Assembly (NCBI GenBank): GCA_902762385.1
Contig: CACWNQ010000003.1
Location: forward strand, 186,001-250,000
Reading direction: 5' to 3'
Source: an uncultured Bacteroidales bacterium
GTDB taxonomy: Bacteria > Bacteroidota > Bacteroidia > Bacteroidales > Muribaculaceae
Length of the DNA: 64,000 nt
A model generated the notes under the pieces. That model was not told the origin of the DNA. It ran no database searches and saw only the letters and a program-made list of their open reading frames with translations. Both the position numbers and the translations under genes were made by a program. Positions 1 through 8,331 of this stretch are shown in pieces (positions within the stretch are counted from its first letter, which is position 1; every line of letters starts with the position of its first letter).

Positions 1-15
1 TCTCATTGCAAAATG

Positions 16-43
16 ACGGTTCTCTCAAAACAGGGAGAACCGT
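16..43 (+). terminator. hairpin just upstream of the first gene
   Basis: A 9-bp inverted repeat (ACGGTTCTC at 16-24, GAGAACCGT at 35-43) with a 10-nt loop. It resembles the ends of the terminators in this window but has no T-run after it. It is either the terminator of a gene to the left of the window or a leader hairpin of the gene at 67. Confidence 0.4.
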
Positions 44-66
44 CGCTTGTATAATCAGCATTTTTC

Positions 67-2463
67 ATGAAAATCAAGTTTTTAGCATTTCTATTGGCGC
101 TTTTGTCGATAAGCACTCATGCCAGCGACACATGGACACTGCGAGGCGTGGAATATCAGGTCGACACACTGTTCCACAACCAGGTGGGACCAGGAACTAC
201 TCAAACCTCGCTATGGTTCCATAACGAGACGGGCAAATTGCGAGTATTCTACTGCACTATCGACATGACTAACCCATGGCTCTCGCTTGCTGGAGTGTGT
301 GCTACCGACCATCTTGCCGGCAACGAGACAGTCTCAGCTATGGCCCAACGCAAGAGCGAGCCTGGAAAGCGCTACTTTGTGGGCATCAACGCCGACTTCT
401 TCAACACCAGCGGCACAACAGGCCGCGGTGTGTCGATAGTGGGTACGCCCGTGGGTGCCACAGTGGTCGATGGCGAGATTTACCGCGCTCGCAACAATGC
501 AGCACTCTACAAGAATTTCATCGTCGACAAGGATGAGAACATCTATGTCGACCCATTCGTCTTTGGTGGAACACTCACCACCCCATCGGGCGCTACTGCA
601 ACGCTGGGCGGCGTGAACACTTATTCGAGTGAGTGCAACAACAAGATAGTGATCTATACCGACCGATACTACGGCAGCACCGACCAGACCAACGCAGGCA
701 CCGAACTCGTTGCACGTCTTGCCGAGGGAGAGGCATTTGAGAGCGCCAGCCCCTACAAGATGGTGGTTGAAAGCGACACATGCACCGCCGGCGATATGAC
801 CATCCCGGCAGGCAAGTATGTGATTCGTGGTCGCGGCACTGCAGCCACCGTTGTCAACACCCTGCAAGTGGGCGACACCATCACGATTTCTCCCACATGG
901 ACTTTTGGCGACATGAGCGTCGACCCACAACAGGTAATCTCGGGTAACCCCAAGATTCTTGCCGACGGCGTGGTACTCGACACCGAGAGCGAACGTGGCG
1001 ATGCCAATCAGCTGCATCCACGCTCGGCGGTGGGATACAGCGATGGCGGCAGCAAGGTCTACTTCCTAGTGGTTGATGGGCGCTCACTAATCAGCGACGG
1101 CGTGCGCACTACAGTGCTTGCCGACATCATGCGCTATGCCGGTTGCACCGATGCCATGAATGTGGACGGCGGAGGGTCGGCGGCGCTCTACACTAGTGCT
1201 CTGGGCATACGCAACAAGCCCAGCGACGGCACCGAGCGCGCCGACGGCAACGGAATGTTCGTAGTGAGCAGCGCCCCCGATGATGACGAGATTGCCGAGC
1301 TGCGATTTGTCGACTTCAGCCTTGTGGTGCCCAAATATGGTGTCTACACCCCACGTTTCTATGGATATAATCAGTATGGCATGCTTGTCGATACCGACGT
1401 GCAAGGAGTGCAGCTATCGTGCCAAGAGTCGCTAGGAGAGATTCGCGATGGCGTCACGTTCTTCGCCACTGGAAGTGGCACTGGCATGCTCACTGGCTCA
1501 CTAGGCGACATCAGCGTGAGCGCACCACTCACTATTGTGGGTTCGGGTGAGGCAATTTCTCTTAAAAACGATTCGGTTATTAATGACACTTATCGCAGCT
1601 ACCCTGTTGAACTTCAAAGCCTGGTGGGTGAAAACTGGATGCCCCTCGACCCTACTGCTCTCACATGGAGCAGCAGCGATGAGAGCATCGTCACCATCGA
1701 TGCTCAGGCTGGCGTGCTGCAAGGTGTACGCGACGGCATTGCTTGGGTAACAGGTGCTATAGAGGACCAAAGCGTGACAATGAAAGTCACAGTAGAGAAG
1801 CCTGTCAAGCGCGTCTATCCATTAGACCCCGAGATGGACCTTAGCACATGGACAGTTTCGATGAGTGGCGGCAAGAACTACACTGTTGAGCCTCTGGACA
1901 ATGGCGTGAAAGTTGATTACACAGGCCATAGCGCACGCGTCAATTACTTTCGCATGAACAAGGATATAGTGCTGTGGAGTCTCCCCGACACTTTGAGGGT
2001 GCGCATCAATCCGGGTGAGGCTCCCGTTACAGGGGTGACCTTCGCTCTGCGCACCAATGGTGGCAAAATCAGTTATCAGGCTGTGACTCCCGAATCGGTG
2101 CCCGCCAACGTGGAGACCACCATTGACTTACCCATCGACCAGTGGATAGATGCCGACGACATCAGCAACTACCCTATCCTATTGACCTATGTGCAGATAA
2201 CAATGGGAAAGTCAACTGCGGGCCAACAGTACACCATGCTCATTCCAGGCCTTGAAGTAATTTACAAAAATGCACCAGTCAACCCAGCCATTGCTGGCGA
2301 TGTGAATGGTGACGGTCACGTTAGCAGTGTTGACGTGACAGCGCTTTACAACTACCTGCTCAATAATGATTCAAGCGATATAGTCAACGGCGACCAAGAC
2401 GGCGACGGGCACATATCAAGTGTTGACGTTACTGTTGTCTACAACATTTTGCTGGGCAACTAA
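67..2463 (+). CDS. secreted phosphodiester glycosidase (NAGPA/DUF2233 family) with dockerin
   Basis: A 798-aa exported protein with a signal peptide ending near residue 19 (THA|S). Residues about 95-400 match the phosphodiester glycosidase family, which includes the enzyme that removes GlcNAc from mannose-6-phosphate. The visible motifs are GINADFFN (106-113), RSAVGYSDGG (319-328) and the hallmark NVDGGGSAAL (365-374). A bacterial Ig-like segment (about 500-577, with WSSSDESIVTID) and an unassigned beta-rich stretch (about 580-735) follow. The protein ends in a type I dockerin (744-798) with two loops, DVNGDG and DQDGDG. The substrate is not evident; cell-wall or exopolysaccharide phosphodiesters are plausible. 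It is the only glycan-directed catalytic head in an array of peptidases. Its dockerin is amino-acid identical to that of the LRR protein at 20749-22458. The ATG at 67 is chosen because the signal peptide begins there. Confidence 0.85.
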   Translation: MKIKFLAFLLALLSISTHASDTWTLRGVEYQVDTLFHNQVGPGTTQTSLWFHNETGKLRVFYCTIDMTNPWLSLAGVCATDHLAGNETVSAMAQRKSEPGKRYFVGINADFFNTSGTTGRGVSIVGTPVGATVVDGEIYRARNNAALYKNFIVDKDENIYVDPFVFGGTLTTPSGATATLGGVNTYSSECNNKIVIYTDRYYGSTDQTNAGTELVARLAEGEAFESASPYKMVVESDTCTAGDMTIPAGKYVIRGRGTAATVVNTLQVGDTITISPTWTFGDMSVDPQQVISGNPKILADGVVLDTESERGDANQLHPRSAVGYSDGGSKVYFLVVDGRSLISDGVRTTVLADIMRYAGCTDAMNVDGGGSAALYTSALGIRNKPSDGTERADGNGMFVVSSAPDDDEIAELRFVDFSLVVPKYGVYTPRFYGYNQYGMLVDTDVQGVQLSCQESLGEIRDGVTFFATGSGTGMLTGSLGDISVSAPLTIVGSGEAISLKNDSVINDTYRSYPVELQSLVGENWMPLDPTALTWSSSDESIVTIDAQAGVLQGVRDGIAWVTGAIEDQSVTMKVTVEKPVKRVYPLDPEMDLSTWTVSMSGGKNYTVEPLDNGVKVDYTGHSARVNYFRMNKDIVLWSLPDTLRVRINPGEAPVTGVTFALRTNGGKISYQAVTPESVPANVETTIDLPIDQWIDADDISNYPILLTYVQITMGKSTAGQQYTMLIPGLEVIYKNAPVNPAIAGDVNGDGHVSSVDVTALYNYLLNNDSSDIVNGDQDGDGHISSVDVTVVYNILLGN

Positions 2464-2511
2464 ATCGGCTTATTCAATACATATAAAAAGCAACTGATTA
2501 TAATTCAATCA

Positions 2512-2539
2512 ATCCCTGCAAAAATTGTTTTGTGGGGAT
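2512..2539 (+). terminator. terminator-like hairpin after the glycosidase gene
   Basis: Arms 2512-2523 and 2528-2539 (ATCCCTGCAAAA against TTTTGTGGGGAT, with two G-T pairs) and a 4-nt loop. The tail is T-rich but broken, so termination may be partial. Confidence 0.45.
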
Positions 2540-2543
2540 ATTG

Positions 2544-2574
2544 TTGTATAATTTGGTCAATATTATTAACTTTG
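2544..2574 (+). promoter_or_regulatory. promoter of the first S8 peptidase gene
   Basis: TTG at 2544-2546, a 20-bp spacer and TAACTTTG at 2567-2574 fit the Bacteroidetes -33/-7 consensus. The box is followed by TAGGCTTTTT, an initial transcribed sequence shared with the next three genes. It lies 54 bp before the ATG. Confidence 0.7.
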
Positions 2575-2628
2575 TAGGCTTTTTTATACCAAAGAAAATT
2601 TATTAATAACTATATACCAAAATCATTT

Positions 2629-5600
2629 ATGAGAAAATTTTTCCTACTGTTAATGGTGGCTGCCATATCGCTGGCCATGAGTGCCAACGACAAACTGAGC
2701 GCACCAACACAGCTGTTCTTGCAGAACTACGCCAATGACATAGCTCAGCAAGCCGACAAGAAAATGTTTAGCAAAACCAAGGCAGTGAACGGAGTAGAAA
2801 CCATGGACTGCTTCATACTGCTGAACGGTAAATCCACTGCCCAACTTAAGGCCATGGGTGTGACCATCACAGGCGAGTTTGACGACGTTGTCACCGCTCT
2901 CGTGCCCATCAACAAGGTGGAGCAAGTTGCCCGTCTCGACATCGTGAATCAGATTGCCATAGCGCCTGTTGCGCAAAAATACACCGACCAAGCCAAGAAC
3001 GTGACTAAAGCATATCAGGCATGGAACGGCACAAGCAACGGGTTGCCACAGAACTATAGTGGCACAGGCGTTGTGGTGGGTGTGATTGACACTGGCATGG
3101 ACTTCAACCACCGCTTTTTTTACGACTCTTCGGGCAACACACGTGTCAAAGCAGTGTATCTGCCCAACGCCACGAGTGCCAACGGTGGCACAGCGCCACA
3201 GGTGGGCACCACCACACTCAGCGGCTATCACTACACCACCCCAGCGCAGATTGCTGCCCTCACCACCGATTACAACGGCGAGAGTCACGGCACTCACACC
3301 ACTGGTTGCGCTGGTGGTTCGCAGGTTGGCAACTATGCCGGCATGGCTCCTGACTGTGACCTGGTAATGTGCGGACTTGGCGACAACTTATCTCAAACCT
3401 CTATCGTCAATAGCGCAAAATACATTGCCAACTATGCCAAGACTCAAGGCAAACCTTGTGTTATCAGCATCAGCCTTGGCAGCAACATGGGACCTCACGA
3501 CGGGTCGAGCTACATTTGCCGTGCCTTCGATCAAGTCGCTACCCAATATGGTGCAGTAATCTTGCTCTCCTCGGGCAATGAAGGCGACGCCTATGGCTAT
3601 GCCAAGAAGGCTCTCTCGAGCGAAAACGATGCTTTTGCCATAATCCACGAGTCATCGACTGGTGCCGCCAACGTGGGAGGCTCTTCCTACTATGGACCCG
3701 CCTATATGGACATTTGGGGCAGAACCAACGACCAACTCAAGCTCAAAGTGCTTGTTGTTAACCGCAACACTGGTGCCATCGTGTATACCAGCGACGAGAT
3801 CACCGGCAGCACCACGCTAAGCAGCTTCGGCACCTGGTTTAACAGCTCCAGCAATGTGGAAATCTCGTTCAGTTCGTCAAACAACCGCAAGAACATATTC
3901 ATCCATCCGACTATGACAGGAGCGAAAAACAGCAATTATCGCCTCGCCTACATCGTGACCAGTGCCGCTGGCAACACCATCGATGCATGGTGCGAAGGTG
4001 GCAGTGCCTCGAGAATCGGTATTTCGGGAAACATCAGCGGTTACACCCTCTCACTAGGCCAACAAGATGGCACCATGAGCGACGACATTTGCGGCAGCAA
4101 GACAATTAGCGTGGGAGCTATGGCATCACGCACAAGCTATAACGGCTATTACAATGTAAATGACGTGGCCTATTTCTCAAGCTTCGGTACCGACGTCAAG
4201 GGAGATAATCACCCATTCATCACTGCTCCCGGTCACGTTGTGATTTCTTCGCTCAACGGCTACGACTCCTATAACAGCCAGTATGGAACATCTTATTCTG
4301 TTTCCTATAATGGACGCACTCACAAGTGGGGAGAGATGAGCGGCACATCGATGTCAACTCCCATCGCCGCTGGCGTGGTTGCACTCTACCTGCAAGCCAA
4401 CCCCGAACTCGATGTCAATGGCGTGAAAGATGCTATTGCCAACAGTGCTACGGCTTACACCAACCCCACCAGTCCACCCAAGCAGCGCGGTTACGGCATC
4501 ATCAACGCCCTCAGTGGCATCTCCTACGTCTTGCAGCAGAGCGCATTGCCAAGAATCATTGCCAGCAAGACCGAAGTCAACATGACTGGATATGTGGGCG
4601 ACACTATCACCACAACAGTGAACCTTGAAGGTCGCAACCTCACCCAAGGCGTGAATGTAAACGTGGTTGGTCCAAGCATCTACAGTGTAGAGCCCACCAG
4701 TTTCACCAACGCCGAGATAATGGCGGGAACAACCCTCACCATCAAGTTCATCCCCACTGCAGCTGGCAACACCTCGGCAACCATCAACCTCAACAGCACT
4801 GGGGCCCAGCAGGTTTCAATCACTGTGAATGGCACTGCACAGCCCAAGACTCCAACACTGAGCACAAGTTACCAGTCGCTCGACTTCACAGCATTTGCCG
4901 GTGGTACAGTGAACAAGTCATTCAGGCTCTACGGAGAGTTTATCACAGGTGACGTTACACTCACAAGCGACAACCAGATGTTCACCGTGAGCCCAAGCAC
5001 CATTCCTGCCGCCACCTTCGACGAGAACAGCTATGTGACAGTTACGGTGACCTATGCACCTACTGCCGCTGGTTCTCACAATGGCAACATTACAATTAGC
5101 AGTCCAGGCGCCGAGAACGTTACAGTTGCCCTCACCGGCACTTCCACCGTGAACAACGCGGCTCCACATGCCACCGACGCTACTGGCATTACTAGCACAT
5201 CGTTCACAGCTAATTGGGAACCTTGCCCCTTTGCAACTAGCTACACTTTGCGCATCAATACTGCAATTGAAGCAAGTCCATTCTTCACCGAGACATTTGC
5301 TAAGTGTGTAAATGAGAGCTCTACCAATATCGCCAGCTCAGTAAACAATTACACCGACAACACAGGCTGGTCAGCTTCCTACGTTTATCAAGCCGTGGGT
5401 GGTCTTCGCCTAGGTGCAACAAGCTATAATGGCGTGTTGCAAACTCCAGCTGTTGACCTCACTGGCAGTGCTGGCAAGGTAAGCGTCAAGTTCACCGCTC
5501 GAGCCTACGACGCCGATGTGGACTGCCCATTGACAGTGAGCTGCGGTGAGAGTGCCGAAACAATAACTATTCCCACAAGCAACGAGGGCAGTTACATCGT

Positions 5601-6066
5601 GGTTCTCGACTGCGCTCAAGCAGCAGGACAGAAGATTAGATTTGCCACTACCATCAAGAAGAAACGTGTGGTAATCACTGGCGTGGAAATCTATGATGTC
5701 GACCTCACCGACACCAGCTTGGCCGGAGAACCCATCATGATAAATGGCATTACTAGCAACCAATATAAAGTAACTGGCTTGCTGCCTGAGACCACCTACA
5801 ACTATGACGTGATGGCATTCTATGGAACAAATGCAAGCGACTGGTCAAACATGATTGAGGTCACCACTCTTGCTGGTGGAACCGCTATTCCTGGCGACGT
5901 GAATGGCGATGGCAATGTGTCGTCGGCCGACGTTACCGCCCTTTATAGTTTCCTCTTGTCGGGCGACATGAGCAATATTGTGAACGGTGACCAAAACGGC
6001 GATGGGGCAATCACATCAAGCGATATCACCTTAGTTTACAGCATTATTCTTGGCTCTAAAAAATAA
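2629..6066 (+). CDS. secreted S8 family subtilisin-like serine peptidase with dockerin
   Basis: An 1145-aa exported endopeptidase. A signal peptide (1-19) is followed by an I9-like propeptide region (about 20-125). The S8 catalytic domain (about 140-620) has Asp154 in VIDTG, His220 in SHGTH, oxyanion Asn317 in SSGNEGD and Ser574 in GTSMSTP. All of these are intact, so it should be active after propeptide removal. Two ASH-like Ig modules (about 645-735 and 736-840) come next. Then comes an fn3 domain split by an inserted beta-sandwich (about 845-1085), which opens with ETFAKCVNESSTNIASS and returns to fn3 at YKVTGLLPETTYNYDV. A dockerin (1089-1145) ends the protein. It has its own promoter and terminator. 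It is a paralogue of the peptidase at 26329 but lacks the 190-residue module present there. Confidence 0.92.
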   Translation: MRKFFLLLMVAAISLAMSANDKLSAPTQLFLQNYANDIAQQADKKMFSKTKAVNGVETMDCFILLNGKSTAQLKAMGVTITGEFDDVVTALVPINKVEQVARLDIVNQIAIAPVAQKYTDQAKNVTKAYQAWNGTSNGLPQNYSGTGVVVGVIDTGMDFNHRFFYDSSGNTRVKAVYLPNATSANGGTAPQVGTTTLSGYHYTTPAQIAALTTDYNGESHGTHTTGCAGGSQVGNYAGMAPDCDLVMCGLGDNLSQTSIVNSAKYIANYAKTQGKPCVISISLGSNMGPHDGSSYICRAFDQVATQYGAVILLSSGNEGDAYGYAKKALSSENDAFAIIHESSTGAANVGGSSYYGPAYMDIWGRTNDQLKLKVLVVNRNTGAIVYTSDEITGSTTLSSFGTWFNSSSNVEISFSSSNNRKNIFIHPTMTGAKNSNYRLAYIVTSAAGNTIDAWCEGGSASRIGISGNISGYTLSLGQQDGTMSDDICGSKTISVGAMASRTSYNGYYNVNDVAYFSSFGTDVKGDNHPFITAPGHVVISSLNGYDSYNSQYGTSYSVSYNGRTHKWGEMSGTSMSTPIAAGVVALYLQANPELDVNGVKDAIANSATAYTNPTSPPKQRGYGIINALSGISYVLQQSALPRIIASKTEVNMTGYVGDTITTTVNLEGRNLTQGVNVNVVGPSIYSVEPTSFTNAEIMAGTTLTIKFIPTAAGNTSATINLNSTGAQQVSITVNGTAQPKTPTLSTSYQSLDFTAFAGGTVNKSFRLYGEFITGDVTLTSDNQMFTVSPSTIPAATFDENSYVTVTVTYAPTAAGSHNGNITISSPGAENVTVALTGTSTVNNAAPHATDATGITSTSFTANWEPCPFATSYTLRINTAIEASPFFTETFAKCVNESSTNIASSVNNYTDNTGWSASYVYQAVGGLRLGATSYNGVLQTPAVDLTGSAGKVSVKFTARAYDADVDCPLTVSCGESAETITIPTSNEGSYIVVLDCAQAAGQKIRFATTIKKKRVVITGVEIYDVDLTDTSLAGEPIMINGITSNQYKVTGLLPETTYNYDVMAFYGTNASDWSNMIEVTTLAGGTAIPGDVNGDGNVSSADVTALYSFLLSGDMSNIVNGDQNGDGAITSSDITLVYSIILGSKK

Positions 6067-6090
6067 TCATCGCCAATAGCAACAACTCAA

Positions 6091-6126
6091 AGAGTCGCTC
6101 CCATCACATGGAGCGGCTCTTTTTTG
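6091..6126 (+). terminator. rho-independent terminator after the first S8 peptidase gene
   Basis: AGAGTCGCTCC (6091-6101) pairs with GGAGCGGCTCT (6110-6120), and a T-run follows directly. Confidence 0.85.
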
Positions 6127-6182
6127 CTTGTTTAAAAAACATAGAGCATGAAAACAATACAGATTTTACTTATTAATTGAGC

Positions 6183-6202
6183 GCATAAATGCATATTTAT
6201 AA
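6183..6202 (+). promoter_or_regulatory. candidate operator, dyad ATAAAT-N4-ATTTAT (copy 1)
   Basis: GCATAAATGCATATTTATAA contains a perfect 6-bp inverted repeat. It ends 62 bp before the -7 box of the gene at 6372. Matching elements stand at almost the same distance before the next two genes. Confidence 0.5.
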
Positions 6203-6241
6203 AGAAAATGCGTAATTATCAACAATTATAATGTCAAAAAA

Positions 6242-6272
6242 TTGCTAAAAAAAAAGATTATTTTTATCTTTG
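6242..6272 (+). promoter_or_regulatory. promoter of the module-only gene at 6372
   Basis: TTG (6242-6244), a 20-bp spacer and TATCTTTG (6265-6272) give a full Bacteroidetes -33/-7 match. Confidence 0.72.
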
Positions 6273-6371
6273 TGGGCTATATTAAGAATAAAACAACTAT
6301 TCCATATCAATAAAGCAACTATTCGTTCTAGACTGAACACTAATTAAATTATTCATATACACATTATTGCT

Positions 6372-8090
6372 ATGAAAAAAATTTTTACACTACTCACCAC
6401 TGCATTATGTGCATTGCAGTTGCTGGCTGCCGGCACCGCCAGTGATCCCTATCTTAACATCACCAACTATGCCACCATCGACGAGGCAGGCGCCACAGTC
6501 GACGGCATGGAGACCATTTACAAGTACACCCAGCAGGGTACTGGATACTGGCTCACAGTATCCAACTATGGTGTGATGAAGACCGACGAGACTCAGAACT
6601 GGTTCACCAACGAAGTGACCGACGGCGACACCGGCTCACAGTACACCAACGCATGGACCGCTACCGACGTGTTCCAGGGACCAAGCGCCTACTTTGGCGA
6701 CAACCCCGCTTATTCGGCTAAATACAAACAGCCTGCTAAGACTCAGACGTTCTATGTGACCTTCTGTACACAAGTTAAGCAGTATGCTTACCATCGCAGC
6801 AACAGTTCTTACTACATCTTTAAGATGGAAATCTTTGAGTGTACCAAGAACGGCGATGGCTCAATCACCGATGGCACAACCCCAATCGAAACCCTGCAGA
6901 ACAGTGTGATTGGCACCGAGGTGCTCACTTCTCAAGAGCTCGACCCCGAGAAGGTGTATAAGGTTGTTATCACCAACCAATACTCCTACCTCTATGAGAT
7001 AGCATTCAAGACCCCGGGCGTGTTTGACGGCGAGATTACCACTCCTGTGGCTTATGATGTTGCCAATCTTGCACAAGAAACTGTTACTTGCAGCTGGAGC
7101 CCTTGCCCAGGTGCCAAGAGCTATACTGTGCGCATTTCTCCCACAGAGTTTAATGGATTGGTTTATCGTGATAAGTTCTCTAATGCCATCAGCGGCACGC
7201 CAATTGAAGATTGGCAATCATTGGATGCCTATACCGACCATCAAGGATGGAGTGGTTACAGCGTAAGTTTAGCCGATAAGGGATTTGTGATTGAGAATAA
7301 TGGTTTTCTTTCATCACCAATGACTGAAGAGGAAGCTGTATTAATACGTACATTCCAGAAACATTTCACTCTTAAGTTCAAAGCAAAACCCGCCGAAGGC
7401 GCTACCGACGGCCAGTTAATGGTGACTTTTGGTAATCATATTAAATTTATTGACATATCAGGCGACGAGAAGTATTACACATTTATGGTTGAAAGGCCTG
7501 ACTCAACCCTCTTTGACCAGACTTTCGCATTCTTCACCTTCAAGAACACTTATTATTATAATCCAAATGATGGAGGAGAAGAAGAAAATCACAGCATTCT
7601 CTTGAATGACTTTAAGGTTTATTTAGGAGATTACAGCGAGCCCCAGAATGTTCATACACAGTATATAACACCAAGTTGGGAAATGGACGGTCCGTATGAG
7701 GTATACTACACTTCTAATGTTACCGACACCGTTTTCACTTGGGGACCTTATCAAGGCGAGATTTATAACTCACATTTTAATTATACTAATGCTTTATACT
7801 TTTATGATGTCAAGTCGGTATATTATGATGGACAGGAGAGCGACTGGTCTAACAAAGTATACTATGTTTACGGAGAATGGCCCGTGTTCCTCGAGGATGA
7901 CGACGAGCCTATAGTAGTTCCTGGCGACGTGGACGGTGACGGCGAGGTTAACTCGTTTGACATCACTGCTCTCTACAACTTCCTGCTCAATAGCGACGAC
8001 AGCGCAATCGTTTATGGCGACCAAGATGGCGACGGCGAAATCACCGCTCACGACATTACTACAGTTTATGAACTCCTTCTAGGAAACTAA
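6372..8090 (+). CDS. secreted module-only protein (no peptidase domain) with dockerin
   Basis: A 572-aa exported protein with a signal peptide of about 20 residues (LLAA|GT). It starts directly with the unrecognised module shared by many proteins here (about 21-218: DPYLNI, TIDEAGA, WLTVSNYGV, VKQYAY and YEIAFKTP landmarks). It continues with the split fn3 domain (about 222-505) and ends in a dockerin (518-572) after an acidic linker (EDDDE). No catalytic domain and no Ig pair are present. It looks like the C-terminal half of its peptidase neighbours as a separate protein. The second half (about 7260-7900) is visibly more AT-rich than the first, which suggests that modules were joined from different sources. 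A binding or competitor role at the dockerin docking site is an inference. Confidence 0.85.
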   Translation: MKKIFTLLTTALCALQLLAAGTASDPYLNITNYATIDEAGATVDGMETIYKYTQQGTGYWLTVSNYGVMKTDETQNWFTNEVTDGDTGSQYTNAWTATDVFQGPSAYFGDNPAYSAKYKQPAKTQTFYVTFCTQVKQYAYHRSNSSYYIFKMEIFECTKNGDGSITDGTTPIETLQNSVIGTEVLTSQELDPEKVYKVVITNQYSYLYEIAFKTPGVFDGEITTPVAYDVANLAQETVTCSWSPCPGAKSYTVRISPTEFNGLVYRDKFSNAISGTPIEDWQSLDAYTDHQGWSGYSVSLADKGFVIENNGFLSSPMTEEEAVLIRTFQKHFTLKFKAKPAEGATDGQLMVTFGNHIKFIDISGDEKYYTFMVERPDSTLFDQTFAFFTFKNTYYYNPNDGGEEENHSILLNDFKVYLGDYSEPQNVHTQYITPSWEMDGPYEVYYTSNVTDTVFTWGPYQGEIYNSHFNYTNALYFYDVKSVYYDGQESDWSNKVYYVYGEWPVFLEDDDEPIVVPGDVDGDGEVNSFDITALYNFLLNSDDSAIVYGDQDGDGEITAHDITTVYELLLGN

Positions 8091-8110
8091 TAACACATAA
8101 GTATAATCTA

Positions 8111-8150
8111 AAGAGTCGTTCCCCCCAAAAAAGGGAACGACTCTTTTTTT
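8111..8150 (+). terminator. rho-independent terminator after the gene at 6372
   Basis: A perfect 13-bp stem, AAGAGTCGTTCCC (8111-8123) with GGGAACGACTCTT (8133-8145), followed by a T-run. Confidence 0.88.
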
Positions 8151-8178
8151 GTAGGCACATAAAAATTTCTGTATGTAT

Positions 8179-8198
8179 GCATAAATGAATATTTATAA
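8179..8198 (+). promoter_or_regulatory. candidate operator, dyad ATAAAT-N4-ATTTAT (copy 2)
   Basis: GCATAAATGAATATTTATAA, with a perfect 6-bp inverted repeat. It ends 60 bp before the -7 box of the gene at 8332. Confidence 0.5.
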
Positions 8199-8236
8199 TA
8201 AAATTCATTGTATTAATAATTTATGCGAGAAAAATA

Positions 8237-8266
8237 TTGCTCAAAATAAAAGATTTTTTATCTTTG
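8237..8266 (+). promoter_or_regulatory. promoter of the module-only gene at 8332
   Basis: TTG (8237-8239), a 19-bp spacer and TATCTTTG (8259-8266), then TAGGCTTTTT. Confidence 0.72.
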
Positions 8267-8331
8267 TAGGCTTTTTATGTTAAAGCAACTAATTAACTAG
8301 CATTATAAACTTTCTCTATACACACTTAATC

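Larger units (their letters stand above)
6067..6371. other. intergenic region, 305 bp
   Basis: No gene seen. In order it holds a terminator, a dyad (ATAAAT-N4-ATTTAT, 6185-6200), a promoter (6242-6272) and a long AT-rich untranslated leader of about 95 nt. Confidence 0.8.
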
